A stretch of 58,302 nucleotides of DNA, from positions 1-58,302 of the forward strand of contig JAGBQJ010000005.1 of NCBI GenBank assembly GCA_017632935.1, read 5' to 3'. Both the position numbers and the translations under genes were made by a program. This DNA is from Bacteroidales bacterium. GTDB taxonomy: Bacteria; Bacteroidota; Bacteroidia; Bacteroidales; F082. Every line of letters starts with the position of its first letter. The first letter of the stretch is position 1. Below are positions 16,870 to 24,146 of this stretch, one piece after another. A model generated the notes under the pieces. That model ran no database searches and had not been told where the DNA came from. It saw only the letters and a list, made by a program, of their open reading frames with translations.

Positions 16870-17597
16870 TGAAATACGCCCTCATCACAGGCGCCTCACG
16901 CGGATTGGGAAAAGCCATCGCCTTGCGTTTGGCCCAGGACGGTTTTGCCGTCATCATCAACTACCAATCCAACAAGGAAGCCGCCGAAGACACGTTGAAA
17001 CAAGTGCAGGAAGCAGGTGGCACAGGTGAGCTGTTGCCTTTTAACGTCGCTGACCCACAAGCCATTGAAACGGCTTTGGAGTCATGGTCGGCCAGCCATC
17101 CCGATGATTTTATCTCTGTATTGGTCAACAATGCGGGCATCCGTCAGGACAACCTGATGATCTTCATGCAGGAAGAACAGTGGAACCGCGTGCTCGATAC
17201 CACCTTGAACGGCTTCTTCTACATTACGCGTCGCCTGCTGAAAGATATGATGACCCACCGCAACGGCCGTATCATCAACATGGCGTCGCTTTCGGGACTG
17301 AAAGGCCTGCCTGGACAGACCAACTACTCCGCTGCCAAAGCCGCCCTCATAGGCGCTACCAAGGCCTTGGCACAGGAAGTGGCTGCCCGCAAGGTGACCG
17401 TCAATGCCATCGCTCCAGGTTTCATTGCCACAGACATGACCAAAGAACTCGATGAAGCTGAGTTGAAGAAACTCATCCCGCTGGGACGTTTCGGCAAGCC
17501 CGAAGAAGTGGCAGCTTTGACCAGTTTCCTCGCCTCTGATGAGTCAGCTTACATCACAGGACAAGTAATCTCAATCAACGGAGGGCTTTATACATGA
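16869..17597 (+). CDS. 3-oxoacyl-ACP reductase (FabG-like, SDR family)
   Basis: 242 residues, the usual FabG length. The Rossmann motif GASRGLGKA is near residue 8, NNAG near residue 87, and the catalytic Ser-Tyr-Lys set is visible with Tyr and Lys in NYSAAK; the C-terminal ITGQVISINGG is typical. In an aryl polyene cluster it would reduce the 3-keto group formed at each extension round before dehydration. It is cytoplasmic. Translational coupling is indicated on both sides: TAATG with the lyase gene and ATGA with the ketosynthase gene. Confidence 0.92.
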   Translation: MKYALITGASRGLGKAIALRLAQDGFAVIINYQSNKEAAEDTLKQVQEAGGTGELLPFNVADPQAIETALESWSASHPDDFISVLVNNAGIRQDNLMIFMQEEQWNRVLDTTLNGFFYITRRLLKDMMTHRNGRIINMASLSGLKGLPGQTNYSAAKAALIGATKALAQEVAARKVTVNAIAPGFIATDMTKELDEAELKKLIPLGRFGKPEEVAALTSFLASDESAYITGQVISINGGLYT

Positions 17598-18817
17598 GAA
17601 GAGTCGTCATCACAGGCATGGGCATCTGGTCCTGCCTCGGAAAGAACAAGGAAGAAGTGGAAGCCGCCTTGCGCGAAGGCCGTTCTGGTATCGGCATCGA
17701 ACCACAGCGTTTGGAATACGGCTATCGTTCTCCGCTGACGGGTATCGTTGAAAAGCCGCAGTTGAAAGGCAAACTCGACCGTAAACTCCGCATGTATCTC
17801 GCCGAGGAAGGCGAATATGCCTATATGGCCACGTTGGAGGCTTTCGAACAGGCAGGCATTGATGATGCTTATCTAATGAACAATGAAGTCGGCGTGCTGT
17901 TTGGCAACGATTCATCGGCCAAGGCAGTCATCGAATCGCATGAGACCACTTTGGAAAAGCGAGACACTACCTTGGTGGGCTCTGCAGCCATCTTCCAGTC
18001 GATGAACTCTACCGTGACGATGAACCTCTCCACCATTTTCCACCTGAAAGGCATCAACATGACCGTCAGCGCGGCTTGTGCCAGTGGTTCCCACGCCATT
18101 GGTTTAGGTGCGCTACTTATCCGCAACGGTTTGCAGGACATGGTGCTTTGCGGTGGCGCCCAAGAGACCAATTACCTCTCCATGGGCAGCTTTGACGGTA
18201 TCAGCGCCTTCTCGACCCGCGTTGATGAGCCGACCAAGGCCTCGCGTCCTTTCGATAAAGACCGCGACGGTCTCGTACCCAGCGGTGGTGCGGCGGCTTT
18301 GGTTTTAGAAGATTACGATCATGCCGTGGCCCGTGGTGCCACCATTTTGGCCGAGGTATGCGGCTATGGTTTCTCATCGAATGGCGAGAGTCACATCTCC
18401 CAACCCAGTGAGGAAGGCTGCCAACGTGCCATGACCCGTGCCATGAACGAGGCAGGCGTGAAAGCCGAAGACATCGACTATGTAAACGCCCATGCCACAT
18501 CGACACCACAAGGTGATATGTTCGAAGCCATGGCCTTAAAGAATATGTTTGGCCCGACGCAAACGCCCATCTCCTCGACCAAGTCGATGACTGGTCACGA
18601 ATGCTGGATGGCCGGCGCCAGCGAAATTGTCTATTGCATCCTGATGATGCACGGCGGCTTCATCGCACCCAACATCAACTTCGAGCACCCCGATGAATAC
18701 TCGGAAGGACTCAATATCGTCAACGTGACGACCAACAAGAATTTAAATATCGTTCTTTCCAACTCCTTCGGTTTTGGCGGGACGAACAGTGCATTGGTAA
18801 TTAAAAAGATTAGATAA
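17594..18817 (+). CDS. Beta-ketoacyl-ACP synthase (KS1)
   Basis: 407 residues, FabF type. The Cys-His-His triad is complete: Cys162 in SAACASGSHA, His300 in NAHATSTP and His335 in MTGHECW. The C-terminal NSFGFGGTNSALV is standard. The protein would condense malonyl-ACP with the growing aryl-polyenoyl chain. Aryl polyene systems use KS heterodimers; this copy is intact and could be the elongating subunit or an initiating KS. It starts in an ATGA overlap with the reductase. A repeat-rich gap of about 115 bases separates it from the methyltransferase. Confidence 0.92.
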   Translation: MRRVVITGMGIWSCLGKNKEEVEAALREGRSGIGIEPQRLEYGYRSPLTGIVEKPQLKGKLDRKLRMYLAEEGEYAYMATLEAFEQAGIDDAYLMNNEVGVLFGNDSSAKAVIESHETTLEKRDTTLVGSAAIFQSMNSTVTMNLSTIFHLKGINMTVSAACASGSHAIGLGALLIRNGLQDMVLCGGAQETNYLSMGSFDGISAFSTRVDEPTKASRPFDKDRDGLVPSGGAAALVLEDYDHAVARGATILAEVCGYGFSSNGESHISQPSEEGCQRAMTRAMNEAGVKAEDIDYVNAHATSTPQGDMFEAMALKNMFGPTQTPISSTKSMTGHECWMAGASEIVYCILMMHGGFIAPNINFEHPDEYSEGLNIVNVTTNKNLNIVLSNSFGFGGTNSALVIKKIR

Positions 18818-18832
18818 AAAGATGATGTATAA

Positions 18833-18918
18833 GACACGAGACGGCGAGACGCGAGACACGAGACTTTTTATTCCTTGGAATTGAAAGTCCCGCGTCCCGA
18901 AGTCCCGCGTCCCGAGTC
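18833..18918. repeat. GC-rich tandem and inverted repeat block between KS1 and the methyltransferase
   Basis: The left arm (18833-18865) is built of GAGACACGAGAC/GAGACGCGAGAC units. The right arm contains two exact tandem copies of AGTCCCGCGTCCCGA (18886-18900 and 18901-18915). The arms are near-complementary, with several A-C mismatches. It is not coding: the downstream ATG lies at 18935. Confidence 0.7.
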
Positions 18919-18934
18919 AAAAAAAATAGATTTT

Positions 18935-20029
18935 ATGGAATTATTTCCCGCCCTTGAAAAGGCTTATACCAAAGAACATAAAAGAGCTGGCGAAGCCCAG
19001 GAATTAGCCTATTTCATCGCCTTTGGCCCCATCATCTTCCAGGTGGGTAGGCTGATGATCAAGTTCGGCATCTTGGACATGCTGCGCGATAACGAACAAG
19101 GCTTAACACAGGCCGAAATCGTCGAAAAGACAGGTCTCTCACCCTATGCGGTGAAGGTGCTGATGGAAGGCTCGCTCTGCATCGGTCTCGTTTTGGTGAA
19201 TGCCGAGACCGACCGTTTCACTTTGTCGAAGACAGGTTGGTTCCTGCTGACTGACCCTGCCATCCGTGTCAACATCGACTTCAACCACGACGTCAACTAC
19301 GAAGGCTGGTTCCGTCTTGAGGAAGCCTTGAAAGAGGGCCGTCCTGCAGGTTTGGAGCATTTCGGCAGCTGGCCGACCATCTACGAAGGTCTGTCGCAAT
19401 TGCCGCCTCAGGTGCAGAAGAGCTGGTTTGGCTTTGACCATTACTATTCCGACCATTCCTTCGACCAAGCCTTACAGCTGCTCTTTGGCGATCACCCCAA
19501 GACCGTCTTGGATGTGGGTGGCAATACAGGTCGCTGGGCCCTGCGCTGCGTCGATTATGACGACAACGTTAAGGTGACCATCATGGACCTGCCGCAGCAG
19601 CTGGAGATGATGCGCGAGTTCACCAAAGGCAAGAAAGGCGCCGACCGTATCGATGGCTATGGCATCAACCTGTTGGACGACAGCCAGCAGTTCCCCACCG
19701 ACAAGCACTACGACATCATTTGGATGAGCCAGTTCCTCGACTGCTTTGGCGAAGATGAAATCATGAGCATCGTGAGCCGTGCCGCCAAAATCATGGACAA
19801 AGACAGTCGCCTCTGCATCATGGAGACCTTCTGGGACCGTCAGAGATATTCTTCCGCGGCCTTCGCCCTCACCATGACGAGCCTGTATTTCACCGCCTTG
19901 GCCAATGGCAACAGCAAGATGTACCACAGCGATGACATGACCCGTTTGGTTGAAAAAGCCGGATTGCAAGTGGAAACGATTCATGATGGTCTTGGCCTCG
20001 GCCACAGCATTATGGTTTGCAAAAAGTGA
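18935..20029 (+). CDS. SAM-dependent methyltransferase (O-methyltransferase family 2-like)
   Basis: 364 residues from the ATG at 18935; the frame stays open further upstream but only through the repeat block and a TTG. The N-terminal part (about 25-110) resembles the winged-helix dimerisation domain of plant-type O-methyltransferases (EIVEKTGLSPYAVKVLMEG). The SAM site is VLDVGGNTGRWAL near residue 192, followed by MDLPQQ. The C-terminal region has the WMSQFLDCF and MYHSDDM patterns of the family. In an aryl polyene pathway it could methylate the aryl head group or a ring hydroxyl; which one is not evident. It is cytoplasmic and lies in the main cluster transcript. Confidence 0.85.
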   Translation: MELFPALEKAYTKEHKRAGEAQELAYFIAFGPIIFQVGRLMIKFGILDMLRDNEQGLTQAEIVEKTGLSPYAVKVLMEGSLCIGLVLVNAETDRFTLSKTGWFLLTDPAIRVNIDFNHDVNYEGWFRLEEALKEGRPAGLEHFGSWPTIYEGLSQLPPQVQKSWFGFDHYYSDHSFDQALQLLFGDHPKTVLDVGGNTGRWALRCVDYDDNVKVTIMDLPQQLEMMREFTKGKKGADRIDGYGINLLDDSQQFPTDKHYDIIWMSQFLDCFGEDEIMSIVSRAAKIMDKDSRLCIMETFWDRQRYSSAAFALTMTSLYFTALANGNSKMYHSDDMTRLVEKAGLQVETIHDGLGLGHSIMVCKK

Positions 20030-20093
20030 ATGCTGAATGTGGAATGCAACAGTTAAACAATTAAACAGTTAAACAATCAACAATTCAACATAA

Positions 20094-20336
20094 ATGGAAA
20101 GACAAGAAATAGAAGCAAAAGTCAAGGAGTTCCTCATCGACGACCTTGAAATTGACGAAGAAAAAATCCAGCCAGAAGCCCGCCTGAAAGAAGACATCGG
20201 CATTGACAGCCTTGATTTCGTCGACATCGTGGTCATCGTCGAGAAGAAGTTTGGCTTCAAGATCAAGACCGAAGAGATGGCGAATGTGAAGACATTCAAC
20301 GATTTCTGCGACTACATCGAGAAAAAGATCGCCTGA
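20094..20336 (+). CDS. Acyl carrier protein (ACP1)
   Basis: 80 residues, acidic and all-helical in appearance. The phosphopantetheine site is the Ser of GIDSLDFV near residue 41. It would hold the growing chain of the pathway as a thioester. The spacer upstream (20040-20093) is AT-rich with repeated AACAATTAAAC-like units and no promoter I can recognise. The acyltransferase follows 7 bases later. A second carrier is fused to a KS-like domain further downstream. Confidence 0.95.
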   Translation: MERQEIEAKVKEFLIDDLEIDEEKIQPEARLKEDIGIDSLDFVDIVVIVEKKFGFKIKTEEMANVKTFNDFCDYIEKKIA

Positions 20337-20343
20337 CCTGAGC

Positions 20344-21237
20344 ATGGCCGACACCTTGCAACATAACGAATGGTCGGGCAAGACCGACGGATTACCGTGG
20401 ATGCAGCGTGGGCTCATCCCGTTTTTCCGCGTGTCGCCGCTGTGGCTGCCCTACGGCATCATGGCCGGGGTGGTGCCTTTCTATATGCTGTTCAGCAGGA
20501 AAGGCTACCAAGCCATGTACCAATTCTTTCGCAAGCGTTTCGGATTCGGAGCTTGGAAATCGTTTTGGAAGGTCTATGCCAACCACTTCCGTTTCGGGCA
20601 GGTCATCTTGGACCGTTTTGGCGTGTATGCTGGCAAGAAATACCATTTCATCAAGGAAGGGCAGGAGCAGATGGACGCGTTGGAGACCCACCCCGAAGGC
20701 TTCATGATGTTGAGCAGTCATGTGGGCAACTACGAGATGGGAGGCTATTCGCTGCAACCCAAACAAAAGAAAATCAACGCTTTGGTGTTTGCTGGCGAAA
20801 CAGCTACGGTGATGGAAAATCGCCAACGTCTGCTGTCGCAAAACAACATGGGCATGATCCTTGTGAAAGAAGACCTCTCACATCTCTTTGCCTTGAATGC
20901 GGCACTCGACAATGGAGAAATTGTCAGCATGCCTGGCGACCGCATCTTCGGTTCGCAAAAAACCCTCGACTGCCAATTCTTTGGGGCAACGGCGCATTTT
21001 CCCATGGGTGGTTTTGCCTTGGCGGTGCAGAAGTCGGTGCAAGTGCTGGCTGTCTTTGTGATGAAGGAAGGAATGAGGACCTATCACGCTTATGTGCGAC
21101 TCATCCAATGCGACCGCGCCGCCAACAAACGCGAACAAATGCAGCAATTGGCACAGGCCTTCGCCGCACAGCTCGAAGACATCGTGCGCCGCTATCCTAC
21201 CCAATGGTTCAACTATTTCGATTTTTGGAAAGCATGA
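20344..21237 (+). CDS. Lysophospholipid acyltransferase of the LpxL/HtrB type
   Basis: 297 residues. The HX4E form of the acyltransferase motif is visible in LSSHVGNYEMGG, and the second block MPGDRIFG matches the LPLAT family used for lipid A late acylation. An N-terminal hydrophobic stretch (about 30-50, LPYGIMAGVVPFYMLFS) suggests inner-membrane attachment. In aryl polyene clusters such enzymes are thought to transfer the polyene or a fatty acyl group onto a lipid anchor. The stop overlaps the next start (ATGA). Confidence 0.85.
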   Translation: MADTLQHNEWSGKTDGLPWMQRGLIPFFRVSPLWLPYGIMAGVVPFYMLFSRKGYQAMYQFFRKRFGFGAWKSFWKVYANHFRFGQVILDRFGVYAGKKYHFIKEGQEQMDALETHPEGFMMLSSHVGNYEMGGYSLQPKQKKINALVFAGETATVMENRQRLLSQNNMGMILVKEDLSHLFALNAALDNGEIVSMPGDRIFGSQKTLDCQFFGATAHFPMGGFALAVQKSVQVLAVFVMKEGMRTYHAYVRLIQCDRAANKREQMQQLAQAFAAQLEDIVRRYPTQWFNYFDFWKA

Positions 21238-21671
21238 GAGCGATTGAAGACATAGCATTGAAGGAACTGATCCCGCAGCGCCCACCGTTCGTGATGATTG
21301 ACCGACTGGTGTCGAGCGACAAGGTGTATTCTGTGACGGAGCTTGAAGTGCGCTCCGATAACCTGTTTGTCGACAACGGACGCATGTCAGCGGCTGGCTT
21401 GGTGGAAAACATCGCACAGACCTGTGCTGCCCGTATCGGCTATATCAACCTCAACAGCGGTGAGACGGTCAAAATTGGCGTCATCGGCTCCATTAGTAAC
21501 TTGAACATCGCACGCACACCCAAGGTGGGCGAGCATCTTGTGACGACCATACAACTCCTCGAGGAAGTGTTTCAAGTGACCTTGGTGGAGGCTGTGGTCA
21601 GGAGCGGGGAAGAGGAATTGGCACGTTGCAACATGAAAATCGCTCTGACAGACATTGATTCAAAAGACTGA
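21234..21671 (+). CDS. Hotdog-fold 3-hydroxyacyl-ACP dehydratase-like protein (ApeP-like)
   Basis: 145 residues from the ATG at 21234, which overlaps the acyltransferase stop. A much longer open frame upstream is only a shadow of that acyltransferase gene. The start ELIPQRPPFVMIDRL is the classic N-terminus of the FabZ/ApeI-ApeP family, and LVENIAQTCAA matches the central helix, with Glu where the catalytic acidic residue is expected. It would dehydrate 3-hydroxyacyl-ACP intermediates, perhaps as a heterodimer with the second dehydratase at 27526. It is cytoplasmic. Confidence 0.85.
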   Translation: MRAIEDIALKELIPQRPPFVMIDRLVSSDKVYSVTELEVRSDNLFVDNGRMSAAGLVENIAQTCAARIGYINLNSGETVKIGVIGSISNLNIARTPKVGEHLVTTIQLLEEVFQVTLVEAVVRSGEEELARCNMKIALTDIDSKD

Positions 21672-21676
21672 AAATC

Positions 21677-22111
21677 ATGAAGAAAGATACAGTATTATCG
21701 GTCACCAAGAGTTTCGACATCCGCTTCAGTGAGGTGGATTCGATGGGCGTGGTCTGGCACGGCAACTATGCCAAGTACTTCGAAGACGCCCGCGAAGAAT
21801 TCGGCCGGAAATACGACTTAGAATACTTGATGATGTACGATAAAGGTTTCTTTGAGCCCATTGTCGAACTCACTTTCAAATACAAACACCCGATGATTTA
21901 TGGCATGAAACCCGAAGTGGAGATTATCTATCGTCCCACCGAAGCTGCCAAAATCATCTTCGACTACGAAATCCGTGATGCCAAAACGAAGGATGTCTTC
22001 GTGACTGGACATTCGGTGCAGGTATTTATGGACAAGGATACACATCAACTGGTGTTGACTAATCCTGCGTTTTATGAGGAATGGAAAAAGAGATGGGAGG
22101 TAAATGTATGA
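21677..22111 (+). CDS. Acyl-CoA/ACP thioesterase (4HBT, YbgC-like)
   Basis: 144 residues. The family signature VDSMGVVWHGNYAKYFEDARE contains the catalytic Asp of the 4-hydroxybenzoyl-CoA thioesterase type. It would hydrolyse the thioester of a finished or stalled chain from ACP or CoA. Its length is normal for the family. The final codons overlap the start of the next ketosynthase gene (ATGA at 22108). Confidence 0.9.
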   Translation: MKKDTVLSVTKSFDIRFSEVDSMGVVWHGNYAKYFEDAREEFGRKYDLEYLMMYDKGFFEPIVELTFKYKHPMIYGMKPEVEIIYRPTEAAKIIFDYEIRDAKTKDVFVTGHSVQVFMDKDTHQLVLTNPAFYEEWKKRWEVNV

Positions 22112-23250
22112 TTGTCAGTGTGGCCAACAATATCATCTCACCCTTGGGCATGAGCACTGCCGAGAACTATGCCGCTGTGAAGGCCGGTCGGTCGGAACTC
22201 AAGCGTTATGAAGGCAAGTGGAATTTGCCCGAGCCCTTTGTAGCCTCGCTGGTGGACCGCGACAAGGTGGAACGAGCTTTTGCCGCCTTGGCCGACAATG
22301 CAAAATACACCTTCTTCGAGAAGATGATCATCCTCTCGGCGAAAAAGGCTATAGAACAAACCGACATCGACCCGACTTCGGACAAAGTGCTGTTCATCCT
22401 TTCCACCACCAAGGGCAATGTGTTCCTTTTGGACAAGCGCGAGACCGGTTTTCCACCCGAGCGGGTGCGTTTGGGTATGTCTGCTCGTCAGATCACGGAG
22501 TTTTTCCATAATCCAAACACTCCGATAGTCGTTTCAAATGCTTGTATTTCAGGAGTGTGTGCTCAAATTCAAGCTTTGCGCGAGTTGGAAGTAGGCAACT
22601 TCGACTATGTTGTGACAGTAGGCTGTGACGTTCAGTCGGCCTTCATCGTGTCGGGCTTCCAGTCGTTCAAAGCCTTGTCGACCGAGCCTTGCAAGCCTTT
22701 CGATGCCAACCGCACAGGATTGAATCTTGGTGATGCGGCGGCGACCATCATCTACATGCGGAAAGACACGGCTTGCTCCGACGAATGGATAGCTTGCCGT
22801 GGTGCCATCCGCAATGATGCCAACCACATCAGCGGTCCGTCGCGCACAGGCGAAGGCAGCTACAGGGCGCTGAAAGTCGCCCTCGGCGATGTCAGTCCCG
22901 ACAAAGTCGCCTTCATCAACGCGCACGGTACCGCCACCTTATATAATGATGAAATGGAGTCGGTGGCTATCGAAAGGGCTGGTCTGTCGCAAGTGCCCGT
23001 CAACGGTTTGAAAGGCTATTATGGCCACACCATGGGAGCTGCCGGTATTCTTGAAACCATTCTCTCAATGCAAGCCATTGACGACCATAACATATTGGCT
23101 ACCAGAGGATATGAGACTTTAGGTGTCACGCATCCTTTGGTGCTTTCCAACCAAAACCAAGCGACCGACAAACAAGCTTTCATCAAGCTGCTCTCAGGCT
23201 TTGGTGGTTGCAATGCGGCTTTGCTAATGGCGAAAGGAGGTACGTTATGA
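22108..23250 (+). CDS. Beta-ketoacyl synthase (KS2)
   Basis: 380 residues from the ATG at 22108, chosen because it overlaps the thioesterase stop; an in-frame ATG at 22081 lies inside that gene. The triad is present: Cys146 in SNACISGVCA, His in INAHGTATLYND and His in YYGHTMGAAG. The C-terminal LLSGFGGCNAAL is KS-like. The protein is slightly shorter than FabF and the acyl-pocket region is diverged, so it may act as a specialised or initiating KS within the pathway. It ends in an ATGA overlap with the next gene. Confidence 0.88.
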   Translation: MIVSVANNIISPLGMSTAENYAAVKAGRSELKRYEGKWNLPEPFVASLVDRDKVERAFAALADNAKYTFFEKMIILSAKKAIEQTDIDPTSDKVLFILSTTKGNVFLLDKRETGFPPERVRLGMSARQITEFFHNPNTPIVVSNACISGVCAQIQALRELEVGNFDYVVTVGCDVQSAFIVSGFQSFKALSTEPCKPFDANRTGLNLGDAAATIIYMRKDTACSDEWIACRGAIRNDANHISGPSRTGEGSYRALKVALGDVSPDKVAFINAHGTATLYNDEMESVAIERAGLSQVPVNGLKGYYGHTMGAAGILETILSMQAIDDHNILATRGYETLGVTHPLVLSNQNQATDKQAFIKLLSGFGGCNAALLMAKGGTL

Positions 23251-24146
23251 CACACAGCGTTATCATCACTCCCGACAGCATTATAGTGGACAATAAGCCA
23301 TTGGCGCACAACGCGACAGGATCGGCTTTACTCACCGAATTGTATCGCAGCTATGTGGGCGATTACCCCAAGTTCTTCAAAATGGACACCTTGAGCAAGC
23401 TGGGTTTTGTGGCCTCTGAGATGCTGTTGAAGAACGAAGGACAGAAGCGTTTCGTGCCGCGCGAAGACCGTGCCGTGGTGCTGTTCAACAAGATGGCCTC
23501 TTTGCAGGCCGACACCAACTATCAGGCCACGATACAAGACCCCGAGAACTTCTTCCCCAGCCCGGCGGCTTTCGTTTACACCCTGCCCAACATTGTGACG
23601 GGCGAAATCGCCATCCGCAACAAATATTTTGGAGAGACTTCGTTCATCGTCATGGAGTCGTGCGAATCACACATTATGGCACGGCAATTGATGAATGCCT
23701 TCCAAGACCCGATGACGCAAAGCATCCTCGGTGGTTGGCTCGACTGTAGCGACGAAAACCACTTCGAGGCGCGTCTCTTTTTAGTTGAGAAACAACAATT
23801 TAACAATATAGAATCCTTAGAATCTGCCCTCGTAACAGATCTTGGAATCTTTAAATCTTTGAATTTTAAATCTTTAAATATCAATAAAATGGACGAACTG
23901 ATTTACACCTTAAAGCAACAAATCATCGAGGCTTTGAACCTTGAAGACATGAAACCCGAAGACATCGACGAGAACGCCTCTCTGTTTGGCGAAGGCCTCG
24001 GCCTCGATTCCATCGACGCCCTTGAGCTCATCGTGCTGATGGAGAAAAACTACGGCATCAAGCTGCAAGACCCCTCCATGGGCAAGGAAATCTTCAAGTC
24101 GGTGGCCGTGATGGCTGATTACATCTCGAAGAACAGAACGAAATAA
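23247..24146 (+). CDS. KS-like (Ketoacyl-synt_2 type) domain fused to an acyl carrier protein (ACP2)
   Basis: 299 residues from the ATG at 23247. Residues 1 to about 190 look like the N-terminal-only ketosynthase homologue found in aryl polyene clusters (SKLGFVASEMLL, FSxxFVYTLPNIV-like pattern, FIVMESCES) but lack a KS catalytic Cys setting. Residues about 215-299 are a full ACP with the phosphopantetheine Ser in GLGLDSIDALEL. The joining stretch (about 193-214) is encoded by an AT-rich spacer repeat of the kind seen in gaps elsewhere here. So two separate genes may have become one frame, or translation may restart at the ATG at 23889. The end abuts the next gene with no gap. Confidence 0.8.
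   Translation: MTHSVIITPDSIIVDNKPLAHNATGSALLTELYRSYVGDYPKFFKMDTLSKLGFVASEMLLKNEGQKRFVPREDRAVVLFNKMASLQADTNYQATIQDPENFFPSPAAFVYTLPNIVTGEIAIRNKYFGETSFIVMESCESHIMARQLMNAFQDPMTQSILGGWLDCSDENHFEARLFLVEKQQFNNIESLESALVTDLGIFKSLNFKSLNINKMDELIYTLKQQIIEALNLEDMKPEDIDENASLFGEGLGLDSIDALELIVLMEKNYGIKLQDPSMGKEIFKSVAVMADYISKNRTK
23840..23888 (+). repeat. AT-rich spacer repeat translated in frame between KS-like and ACP domains
   Basis: Units such as AATCTTTAAATCTTTGAATT and TTTAAATCTTTAAATAT match the spacer families at 14161-14200 and 48938-48970. Here the stretch has no stop and joins two domains. Confidence 0.6.

Noticed and set aside
20370-21671. 433-residue frame covering the acyltransferase and dehydratase
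   Set aside because: Only the last 145 residues (from 21234) have a recognisable fold; the rest is a shadow of the acyltransferase gene.
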